From: Candidatus Stahliibacteriota bacterium CG08_land_8_20_14_0_20_40_26 | GTDB taxonomy: Bacteria > Hydrothermota > UBA3073 | Direction of reading: 5' to 3' | Assembly (NCBI GenBank): GCA_002774315.1 | Contig: PEYP01000153.1 | Span: forward strand, 1-13,489 | DNA: 13,489 nucleotides | Part shown: one piece after another, positions 1 through 6,337 of the stretch | How positions within the stretch are numbered: the stretch's first letter is position 1 | How the letters are laid out: every line of letters begins with the position of its first letter | Notes under the pieces: generated by a model | Seen by the model: the letters and a program-made list of their open reading frames with translations, nothing else | Database searches by the model: none | Told to the model about the DNA's origin: nothing | Position numbers and translations under genes: made by a program

Positions 1-1411
1 CTTCTTCCCATACACCCGGCGCCTGTATGCTCAATACCCTCTTTCTGTCCGATTTATTAAGAGCAACAATCACACCGTCTTTGCCGTTTTGTAATAGATA
101 CACATAAACATCTTTCTCTAATAGTATTCTCTTCCTTTCACCCTTTCTTATAACACTGTTTTTGTTTCTTATACGGAGCAATCTGGATACATATTGAAGC
201 GTCTCTTTTTCCATTTCATTCAATTCATCTTCAAACTTCATCATTCTGCGATTGTCAGGGTCACCTGCGCCGGGCATTCCAAACTCATCACCATAAAGAA
301 GCACAGGCGCCCCCTTTATAGTGAGAAGAAATGTAAGCGCAAGCCGTAATCTTTTATACGATTCTTCTGTCGGCGGAGACGCTCCTTTCCAACCGACCTC
401 TTTCTCATCACCTTCCAGTTTACAGTATGTTATAAATCTCGAAAAATCATGGGTCCCAAGAAACGGACACATTATACTTCCTTTCGGATATACTCTATCA
501 GATTCACTTAATGCATAATTAAGTACGAAGAAACCCTCCTTACCAGAAAATACATTTCTGAGTGTCCAGTAAAGCGGGTAATCAAGTTGCCCGTTCAGGA
601 GGTCATCTCCAATAAATGAGACTATCGTCTCCCTGCTGGATATAGTTTCTCCGAAGAGGAAAAAGTCCTTTCCGACTTCTTTGTCCAATCTTTCACGAAA
701 TTCTTCCCAGAATACGATTGGCATATGCTTTACAGCATCAAGTCTTGCACCATCCACTCCCGTTTCCTTTATGAGCCATATTGTAGTATCAATAAGTGCC
801 TGCCTCACCTCTTTTTTCTCATGATTTAAGGTCGGAGCGAACTCATCAAACCAGGTAGTAAAGGGGAACTCATCAAACAACCTGATATTTTTTCTCCCGT
901 CTTCCAATTCAAGTTTTGTAAACCAGTCAGGATGTTCTTTCCACCATGGATGGTCTATATGAACATGATTGAGGACGAGGTCAAGCATAACTTTTATATC
1001 ATGCTCGTGCGCTTTTTCTACAAGTTCCTTCAACTCCTTCATATTTCCAAATCTCGGTTCGATCTCTGTATGGCTTACAGGCCAATACCCATGATAACCT
1101 GTGAACTTGTGATGAGGCGGTAAGGCATCTCTGTATGCTTTTTCGGGTGCCTTATATACAGGAGATAACCAGATGGCACCTATTCCGAGTGATGTAAAAT
1201 ATCCATCTTCTATCTTCTGGATTATACCTCTGAAATCTCCACCCAAAAAATTGCATCTCGCATCAAGTTCCGGGTCTTTTATGGGGGAATCGTTTGCTAT
1301 ATTCCCATTTTTGAACCTATCAGTTAAGATACAGTATATTACCCTATCCTGCCAGGAAAGAGTATCAGGGATAGCAGATGTCAAAAAAATCAAAGGTATA
1401 TACATTAGCAT
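1..1411 (-). CDS. GH13 alpha-amylase family glycoside hydrolase (3' end outside window)
   Basis: This is probably an alpha-amylase, cyclomaltodextrinase or neopullulanase-like enzyme that cleaves alpha-glucosidic bonds. About 470 residues are visible and the C-terminus lies beyond base 1. The four GH13 motifs appear in order: DLVLNH (about residues 144-149), GARLDAVKH with the predicted nucleophile Asp near 225, FLFGET with the predicted acid/base Glu near 255, and GTHDFSR with the transition-state Asp near 322. GDPDNRRMM near 383 is also typical of the family. The start at 1411 has GGAGG four bases upstream, the spacing used by several neighbours. A second in-frame ATG at 1405 is a close alternative. 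The first 15 residues are hydrophobic and could be a short signal peptide, but they lack a clear basic N-region, so secretion is uncertain. Subfamily and exact substrate cannot be told. The gene follows rnfB after a repeat-filled gap and has no evident functional link to it. Confidence 0.9.
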   Translation of the reverse strand, partial: MLMYIPLIFLTSAIPDTLSWQDRVIYCILTDRFKNGNIANDSPIKDPELDARCNFLGGDFRGIIQKIEDGYFTSLGIGAIWLSPVYKAPEKAYRDALPPHHKFTGYHGYWPVSHTEIEPRFGNMKELKELVEKAHEHDIKVMLDLVLNHVHIDHPWWKEHPDWFTKLELEDGRKNIRLFDEFPFTTWFDEFAPTLNHEKKEVRQALIDTTIWLIKETGVDGARLDAVKHMPIVFWEEFRERLDKEVGKDFFLFGETISSRETIVSFIGDDLLNGQLDYPLYWTLRNVFSGKEGFFVLNYALSESDRVYPKGSIMCPFLGTHDFSRFITYCKLEGDEKEVGWKGASPPTEESYKRLRLALTFLLTIKGAPVLLYGDEFGMPGAGDPDNRRMMKFEDELNEMEKETLQYVSRLLRIRNKNSVIRKGERKRILLEKDVYVYLLQNGKDGVIVALNKSDRKRVLSIQAPGVWEE

Positions 1412-1429
1412 TCCTCCTCCTATAAATTA

Positions 1430-1462
1430 GGTCATGGGTCATTGGGTTATTGAGTCACTAAG
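1430..1462. repeat. fragment of the TTGG-rich AT repeat
   Basis: The run of GGTCAT, GGGTCATTGGGTTATTG units resembles the stretch at 11575-11601, which belongs to the longer AT-rich element found in the por gaps. Only a short piece is present here, immediately upstream of the GH13 ribosome binding site. It is a decayed or partial copy at best. Confidence 0.4.
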
Positions 1463-1493
1463 ATCTTCAATTGTAAGCGGTTATTGCGTTTTT

Positions 1494-1564
1494 GCACGAT
1501 TTCAAATCGTGCCTATACTTGCACGATTTGAAATCCTGACTGCCGTCAGGCAGGCGTGCCTACA
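1494..1564. repeat. palindromic intergenic repeat (CACGATTT type) plus CTGCCGTCAGGCAG motif
   Basis: Bases 1494-1512 form a perfect 9-bp-arm palindrome, GCACGATTTCAAATCGTGC. A half copy follows at 1521-1535. Bases 1536-1558 carry a GC-rich GCCGTCAGGCAGG block that is also present at 8286-8305, and the unit ends with GTGCCTACA, as at 2859-2867. The element lies between the rnfB stop and the GH13 start. It could fold in either transcript, but there is no T-run to make it a convincing intrinsic terminator. Confidence 0.75.
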
Positions 1565-1568
1565 TTAC

Positions 1569-2576
1569 CTATACTGCTACTGCCTTTTCGCTGTATCCGA
1601 GTGAGAACGCCATAGTTATTGCATTATACTCACACTTCTTGTAACAGAGCGCACACCCTATACACTTTGGAAGGTTCACTTTGTGTTGCTCTCCTTTTTC
1701 TCCTGTTATTGCATCAGTAGGACATACTGATTTACATTCCTCACATCCAGTACAGTTTGTCCCAATCATTGCCCTTGGTCTTGATGCTGCCTTATCTACT
1801 ATGCACTTTGTCGGACATTTTAGAATACATATTGTCGCATTTTCGCATACAGCAGGGTCTATCCTCGCTAAGTTATTCTCTACCTTTATCGCACCATAAG
1901 GACAGTTCTTCTCACAGAGCTTGCAGGCAATACATCCTATACTACATACCTTCTTCACTAAAGGCGCTTTTAATCTTGAATTACAGGCAACATACACCTT
2001 TTGTGTTTTGGGAACAAGTTCAAGAACATCCCTTGGACATTCTTTAACGCATAATCCACATCCTGTGCACTTATCATCCGCTATGCGGGGCAATCCATCA
2101 TCTCCCATTTTAATTGCATCAAACGGACATACCCTTTCACAGTTCCCATACCCAAGACAGCCATACTCACATCCCTTATTCCCTTTCTGTATCAGGTCTG
2201 CAGCAACGCAATCCATAAGACCGTCATAAATAAATCTCTCCTTTGCTTTGTTCTTATCTCCTCTACACCGTAACACTGCAACCATTGGTTTAACCTCTGA
2301 TGGTGCAACACCGAGTATCTCGGAAATTTTTTTATCAATCTCTTCCCCGCCAACAGGACAGAATCCTGCACTCTTGCCAGATTTGGCGAGGGCAGCGGCA
2401 AACGCCTTGCATCCAGGATACCCACAGCCACCACAGTTTGTACCTGGCAGTATCTGAATAAGGTTTCTCTCAACTTCTGAAGGTGTTACTGCAAGTTTCG
2501 TATAGGCAAATGTAAGACCTAGCCCCAATATAAGTCCAAGTCCTCCAAGCACTACAACCGCTATTATCACTGTCAT
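1569..2576 (-). CDS. rnfB: RnfB-like membrane-anchored polyferredoxin (electron transport complex subunit B)
   Basis: RnfB is the ferredoxin-accepting Fe-S subunit of the membrane Rnf complex, which couples ferredoxin:NAD electron flow to ion pumping. This 335-residue protein is much longer than the enterobacterial form of about 190 residues and matches the long anaerobe type. Residues 2-27 are a membrane anchor. Residues 48-73 carry the N-terminal cluster motif CGGCGYPGC with a later Cys73. The stretch from RCRGD to GCLGYGNCERVCP (102-151) is characteristic of RnfB. Further cysteine sets lie at 136-150, 170-180, 215-225, 244-258, 275-285 and 305-315, giving up to seven clusters. The 244-258 set has irregular spacing (Cys-x5-Cys-x3-Cys-x3-Cys), so its cluster may be altered or lost. 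The ATG at 2576 is preceded by GGGGG. No rnfA, C, D, E or G occurs in this window; the nearest genes are GH13 downstream and the etfB-etfA-ppsR operon upstream. A role as a stand-alone electron relay is inference. Confidence 0.9.
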   Translation of the reverse strand: MTVIIAVVVLGGLGLILGLGLTFAYTKLAVTPSEVERNLIQILPGTNCGGCGYPGCKAFAAALAKSGKSAGFCPVGGEEIDKKISEILGVAPSEVKPMVAVLRCRGDKNKAKERFIYDGLMDCVAADLIQKGNKGCEYGCLGYGNCERVCPFDAIKMGDDGLPRIADDKCTGCGLCVKECPRDVLELVPKTQKVYVACNSRLKAPLVKKVCSIGCIACKLCEKNCPYGAIKVENNLARIDPAVCENATICILKCPTKCIVDKAASRPRAMIGTNCTGCEECKSVCPTDAITGEKGEQHKVNLPKCIGCALCYKKCEYNAITMAFSLGYSEKAVAV

Positions 2577-2585
2577 AAAACCCCC
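2577..2585 (-). promoter_or_regulatory. G5-type ribosome binding site of rnfB
   Basis: On the minus strand GGGGG (2585-2581) is followed by TTTT and the ATG. The same G5-N4-ATG arrangement precedes porB and porD. It stands in for the usual GGAGG and would pair with the anti-Shine-Dalgarno sequence through one G-U wobble. It fixes the rnfB start. Confidence 0.55.
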
Positions 2586-2967
2586 GTAGCAGAATTAAGT
2601 ATTCTTAAAACTAATATGTTCAAGGAGTGTAGGGAAAACCCTTGTGGTTGTCCGTGTTTCGGACAGGGGCAAGCCCTGTCCCTACATTATTATTGTCGCT
2701 ATTTTTATTTGCACAATTTGTCACCAGAATTCCACTTCGCAAGAAATACGAAGGATAAATAAGTGTAAATAAATGTCTAATATAGTCATCTCTTATCCTT
2801 TTGCAAGTGTTTTTGTAGGCACGATTTTAAATCGTGCAAATTGGCACAAATTCAATTTGTGCCTACAATTCTGGCGAGAAACAATGCAGGCACGATTTGA
2901 AAAGGTCTGTCCCTACCTTTTGGGTGTCAAATGTCTTATAATCATCTTAATGTTTGATGTGTAAAAA
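2586..2967. repeat. repeat-filled intergenic region with stacked palindromes
   Basis: No gene is supported in this gap between ppsR and rnfB. It holds at least three inverted-repeat units. At 2649-2681, TGTCCG/CGGACA and GGACAGGG/CCCTGTCC compete as stems, followed by CTACA. At 2813-2870, a GCACGATTTTAAATCGTGC palindrome (2819-2837) and a GGCACAAATTC-type palindrome (2843-2863, 10-bp arms) sit inside outer arms TTGTAGGCAC and GTGCCTACAA. At 2889-2916, a CACGATTTGAAA half is joined directly to GGTCTGTCCCTAC, a hybrid of two repeat types. No clear promoter or T-tailed terminator was found, though rnfB probably needs its own promoter here. Confidence 0.75.
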
Positions 2968-3777
2968 TTATGTTTTACCAGTAAGTTCCATTATCATAGT
3001 TGCTGACTCTTCTATCGATTTCGATGTAACATCAATAACCATCCAGCCCATTCCGCTAAATATTTCATTACTGTATTTTATCTCCTCCTTTATTTTGTCT
3101 ATATCTGTATATCTATCACCCAAGTCTATATTAAGACGACTTGCCCTTGCTGCCCTTATTGCTTGGAGTCTATCAGGTCTTATAGTCAACCCTATAATCT
3201 TTCTCCTATCAAGTTCATAAATCTGGCGTGGGAGCTCAACTATCATTATCACGGGCACATTCGCAACCTTATATCCTCTGTAGGATAGATAGATACTTAT
3301 AGGTGTCTTTGAGGTTCTGGAAACCCCAACAAGTACAAGGTCAGCAAGGTGTAGATCCTCTGGCTTACATCCGTCGTCATGATTTACCGCAAAATCTATT
3401 GCCTCAATCCTTGCAAAATAATCCTCATCAAGATGCCTAAAAAGACCAGGTAGTGCAAGAGGTGAAATCTCAAGAAGGTCGGTGAATCTTGAAAGAATAG
3501 GTCCCATAATATCAATCGTAGGGACAGCCCTCTTAAGTCCTTCCCTATGCATCACCTTCCTAAACTTTGGAGAAACAAGTGTAAAGACTACAACTCCTTG
3601 AACCTTAATGGCTTCCTCAACAACCTCTTTTACCTGCTTTATATCTCTCACATACTGAACTTTGTGAAGTATAGCCTTCGAGGTATCAAATTGAGTAAGG
3701 GCAGCCTTTACCACAAGCTCACAGGTGTGTCCTGTAGCATCGGACACAATAAATATATGTCTCTGTCTTCCCGGCAT
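2968..3777 (-). CDS. DUF299/PpsR-family kinase-pyrophosphorylase (pyruvate phosphate dikinase / PEP synthase regulator)
   Basis: Proteins of this family inactivate and reactivate pyruvate phosphate dikinase or PEP synthase by ADP-dependent phosphorylation and phosphate-dependent dephosphorylation of a threonine. Seen here are the N-terminal FIVSDATGHT segment (residues 9-18), RIEAIDFAVNHDDG (123-136), and the nucleotide-binding loop GVSRTSKTP (151-159) followed by YLSYRGYKVANVP. The length of 269 residues is normal for the family. I chose the ATG at 3777 because GAGG lies six bases before it. A TTG at 3789 would extend the protein by four residues and overlap the end of etfA. The gene is co-directional with etfA and almost touches it, so co-transcription is likely. 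Its target enzyme is not in the window. The dikinase and PEP-synthase branches cannot be separated from sequence alone, so no gene symbol is given. Confidence 0.92.
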   Translation of the reverse strand: MPGRQRHIFIVSDATGHTCELVVKAALTQFDTSKAILHKVQYVRDIKQVKEVVEEAIKVQGVVVFTLVSPKFRKVMHREGLKRAVPTIDIMGPILSRFTDLLEISPLALPGLFRHLDEDYFARIEAIDFAVNHDDGCKPEDLHLADLVLVGVSRTSKTPISIYLSYRGYKVANVPVIMIVELPRQIYELDRRKIIGLTIRPDRLQAIRAARASRLNIDLGDRYTDIDKIKEEIKYSNEIFSGMGWMVIDVTSKSIEESATMIMELTGKT

Positions 3778-3785
3778 ATATAGCC

Positions 3786-4979
3786 TCAACTACTCCCTGC
3801 TTTCAATCTTTTTATCAACACAGGTACTACCTCAAACAGATCTCCTACTATGCCAAGATCTGCAACCTTAAATATGGGGGCATCCGAGTCCTTGTTTATG
3901 GCAATGATATAATCCGACGAAGACATTCCTGCAAGATGTTGTATGGAGCCGGATATTCCACAGGCTATATACACCTTTGGTCTTACTGTCTTACCTGTCT
4001 GCCCAACCTGGTGAGAATACGGAATCCATCCATCATCCACAGGCGGTCTTGATGAACCAAGTGCTGCTCCAAGCAGGTCTGCAAGTTCCTGCAAGAGTGT
4101 AAAATTTTTCGCATCCTGGATACCTCTTCCCCCGGATACAATGATATCAGCATCTTCAAGATTTATTTTCTGCGTCTCGTCAAGCACATCCTGCAGCAAT
4201 GTTGTTTGGGGTATTCTTGGAACAAACTCCTCTATCACAACATCTCCCTTCCTCTCATTCTCTGTCGCCTCCTCCATAACCTTATATCTTACGGTTGCCA
4301 TTTGGGGTCTTCTGTGTTCGCATATAATTCTTGCCATTATATTTCCGCCGAATGCGGGTCTGGTCTGAACCAAAAGCCCATCTTCGTTTATATCAAGTCC
4401 TGTGCAGTCAGCGGTAAGTCCCGTTTTAAGTCGTGCAGCAACTCTCGGAAGAAGACTTCTGCCCTCTGATGTTGCCCCGGCCAGAACTACTTCAGGTTTA
4501 TATTTCTCTATCAGATATACAAGGGCATCGGTATATGGCTCTATCAAAAATTCCTTGAATGCTTCATTTCTTACTATGTAAACTGTATCAGCACCCCTTG
4601 CTATTATCCCGTCTATAATTTCATCTTTGGTAGGAAACTCTTTATTCACGACCAATGCAACAGCCAGTTCTGTATTTAACTTATCCGCTAGCTCTCTGCC
4701 CTTTGAAAGTAGTTCGTACACCACTTTATGAATCCCCTCACTCGTCCTCTCGCCGTATACCAATACTCCATGATAATCTGAAGGAGAACGCAAGTGGGTG
4801 GTTTCTTTCTCTATTACTATTGCCTCAAAAGGACACTCTGACACACAGGCACCGCACAGATTACAATTGTCAAGGTCTATGCGTGCAATTCCATCTTGTA
4901 CACTGATTGCCTCATATGGACAGGCAGGCACGCACGCTTCACATCCATTACAACTATCTTCTATTACCTTTATTGACAT
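3786..4979 (-). CDS. etfA: Electron transfer flavoprotein alpha subunit with N-terminal 2[4Fe-4S] ferredoxin domain
   Basis: EtfA binds FAD and, with EtfB, shuttles electrons in the cytoplasm. Residues 1-57 form a two-cluster ferredoxin domain (Cys10, 13, 16, 20 and Cys39, 42, 45, 49). The ETF alpha domain follows from about residue 70. The C-terminal FAD domain shows SGGRG (282-286), GSSRPPVDDGW (308-318), QVGQTGKTV (324-332) and GISGSIQH (341-348), all standard. The ferredoxin fusion is known from anaerobic ETFs such as those of lactate dehydrogenase and caffeyl-CoA reductase complexes that couple ferredoxin to NAD, so a bifurcating or confurcating role is plausible. The start at 4979 has GGAGG four bases upstream. 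The gene lies 18 bases after etfB and just before ppsR in the same operon. No acyl-CoA or lactate dehydrogenase partner is visible, so the electron acceptor or donor is unknown. Confidence 0.95.
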   Translation of the reverse strand: MSIKVIEDSCNGCEACVPACPYEAISVQDGIARIDLDNCNLCGACVSECPFEAIVIEKETTHLRSPSDYHGVLVYGERTSEGIHKVVYELLSKGRELADKLNTELAVALVVNKEFPTKDEIIDGIIARGADTVYIVRNEAFKEFLIEPYTDALVYLIEKYKPEVVLAGATSEGRSLLPRVAARLKTGLTADCTGLDINEDGLLVQTRPAFGGNIMARIICEHRRPQMATVRYKVMEEATENERKGDVVIEEFVPRIPQTTLLQDVLDETQKINLEDADIIVSGGRGIQDAKNFTLLQELADLLGAALGSSRPPVDDGWIPYSHQVGQTGKTVRPKVYIACGISGSIQHLAGMSSSDYIIAINKDSDAPIFKVADLGIVGDLFEVVPVLIKRLKAGSS

Positions 4980-4997
4980 ACTACCTCCGAATATCTG

Positions 4998-5780
4998 TCA
5001 GGATGAGATGTCTTTTAAAAATCCTATTATCTTATCTGCTGCTTCTTCTCTGGTTCCTACAAATTTCTTTCCTGTCTTTTTGCGTTCGGGTGTAAATATC
5101 TTTATAACCTTTGTAGGAGAACCTGACAATCCAACTCTTTCCTGTTCTGCTTCAATATCATCTAACCCCCAGTGGGAAATTTCTGCACTTTTTGCCTTTA
5201 TCTTTCCCCGTAAGGATGGCAACCTCGGTACATTTATTTCCTTTACCACTGTAAAAAGTGCAGGAAGAAAAGTTTCTATCACTTGATACCCCCACTCTGT
5301 CATCCTTTCAATGACCGCTCTCTTTTCATCTATTTCTTCTATCTTTCTCACATAGGTAACCTGCGGAATCCCGAGTAGTTCCGCAATTTCAGGTCCAACC
5401 TGCGCGGTATCTCCATCTATTGCCTGTTTACCACATAGTATTAAATTATAATCTCCTATTTTTTCAATTGCCTTCTTTAGTGTATATGAGGTTGCAAGAG
5501 TATCTGCACCCTTGAATTTCACATCGGTAAGGAGAACCGCATTATCCGCACCCATACCTATTGCCTCTCTCAAAATATCTTCTGCTTGAGATGGTCCCAT
5601 AGAGATTACAATTACCTCTCCCCCACCCTTCTCCTTTATCCTGATTGCCTCCTCAAGTGCATATGCGTCAAGGGGGTTCATTATAGACGGTACCCCTTCT
5701 CTTATCAGCGTATTTGTTTCAGGGTCTATCTTAATATCCTGTGTATCAGGAACCTGCTTTATACATACAATAATTCTCAT
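4998..5780 (-). CDS. etfB: Electron transfer flavoprotein beta subunit
   Basis: EtfB pairs with EtfA and carries the second nucleotide cofactor (AMP, or an extra FAD in bifurcating forms). Motifs seen: IKQVPDT (residues 7-13), REGVPSIMNPLDAYALEEA (27-45), GADTLATSYTL (91-101), CGKQAIDGDTAQVGP (116-130) and GSPTKVIKIFTP (220-231). The combination of TLIREGVPSIMNP with a SPT motif near the C-terminus is what I associate with the bifurcating ETF group rather than the mitochondrial type; that assignment is from memory and is inference. The length of 260 residues is normal. AAAGGTGAT sits a few bases before the ATG at 5780. It is the first gene of the etfB-etfA-ppsR operon, so its promoter should lie in 5781-5974, but I saw no convincing -35/-10 pair there. 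Confidence 0.95.
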   Translation of the reverse strand: MRIIVCIKQVPDTQDIKIDPETNTLIREGVPSIMNPLDAYALEEAIRIKEKGGGEVIVISMGPSQAEDILREAIGMGADNAVLLTDVKFKGADTLATSYTLKKAIEKIGDYNLILCGKQAIDGDTAQVGPEIAELLGIPQVTYVRKIEEIDEKRAVIERMTEWGYQVIETFLPALFTVVKEINVPRLPSLRGKIKAKSAEISHWGLDDIEAEQERVGLSGSPTKVIKIFTPERKKTGKKFVGTREEAADKIIGFLKDISS

Positions 5781-5843
5781 ATATCACCTTTCATTTTGTC
5801 GATTAAAACTTAGACATAGTCCCGAAATGCTGTAATAATATCG

Positions 5844-5954
5844 TTGTAGGGACAGACCTTCAGGTCTGTCCGACCTGTCTTGCACGATTTAAAACCTACA
5901 AAAGGGCAGGCGCGCTTACAATTTCTTGGACAGGTCTAAAGACCTGTCCCTACA
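5844..5954. repeat. composite palindromic repeat (GGACAGACCT / GGACAGGTCT type)
   Basis: Two perfect 10-bp-arm hairpins flank a mixed core. At 5850-5871, GGACAGACCT and AGGTCTGTCC are separated by TC. At 5928-5949, GGACAGGTCT and AGACCTGTCC are separated by AA. The outer ends are TTGTAGG and CCTACA, the same outer arms as the repeat at 2813-2870. Between them lies a GCACGATTTAAAACCTACA remnant. The element lies between the TauE-like gene and etfB. The hairpins could protect or end the upstream transcript, but no T-run follows them. Confidence 0.8.
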
Positions 5955-5974
5955 GGACTACAGGGCGCGTAATC

Positions 5975-6337
5975 TCACTTCGTAAAAATCATATGCAAGG
6001 CTATTAAAAGCAATGCCACACCAAATACTTTTCGCAGGATCTCGCTTGATAGTCCAGTCGCTACTTTTGCACCCAATAAACCACCAACAAAGAATCCCAT
6101 ACATACAAAAATCGCTATAGTCAAATTGACATAACCTTGCCTATAGTACGTCCACGCGGCAAGTAAGCCAATTGGAGGCACTAACAGTGCCAATGTTGTC
6201 CCCTGAGCCTGGTGCTGTGAGAGACCAAACAAATAAATCAATGCTGGCACGATAATCACACCGCCCCCGATACCGATTAAACCACTCATAATCCCGGCTG
6301 TCAAACCAAGCAACACATAGGCAATAATGTTAATCAT
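5975..6337 (-). CDS. Half-size TauE/SafE (TSUP, DUF81) family membrane permease
   Basis: TauE/SafE proteins are inner-membrane transporters, often linked to sulfite, sulfonates or other small organic anions. The glycine-rich GLTAGIMSGLIGIGGGVIIV segment at residues 11-30 is the family signature, and four hydrophobic segments are visible across 120 residues. Full-length members have about 240-260 residues in two similar halves, so this one-domain form would have to work as a dimer. It looks like an intact short family member because the start and stop are clean. The start overlaps the end of polX by 8 bases and GGGAG lies upstream of the ATG, so it is translated with polX. The substrate is unknown and no sulfur gene lies nearby. 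Confidence 0.85.
   Translation of the reverse strand: MINIIAYVLLGLTAGIMSGLIGIGGGVIIVPALIYLFGLSQHQAQGTTLALLVPPIGLLAAWTYYRQGYVNLTIAIFVCMGFFVGGLLGAKVATGLSSEILRKVFGVALLLIALHMIFTK

Noticed and set aside
1494..1564. palindromes after rnfB as an intrinsic terminator
   Set aside because: On the minus strand the stem is followed by A residues rather than T residues, so the usual terminator form is missing.
1681..2457. several plus- and minus-strand frames within rnfB
   Set aside because: All are shadows of the cysteine-rich rnfB reading frame.
2813..2870. stacked palindromes as a CRISPR array
   Set aside because: There are no regularly spaced identical repeats with unique spacers; the units are adjoining inverted repeats.
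2773..2964. 63-residue plus-strand open frame in the ppsR-rnfB gap
   Set aside because: It runs through the palindromic repeats and encodes no recognisable protein; no ribosome binding site is apparent.
3777..3789. TTG start for ppsR at 3789
   Set aside because: The ATG at 3777 has GAGG at a suitable distance and gives the usual family N-terminus; the TTG would itself overlap the etfA stop.
4798..5286. 162-residue plus-strand open frame opposite etfA and etfB
   Set aside because: It is the antisense of two clearly conserved genes and has no family features.
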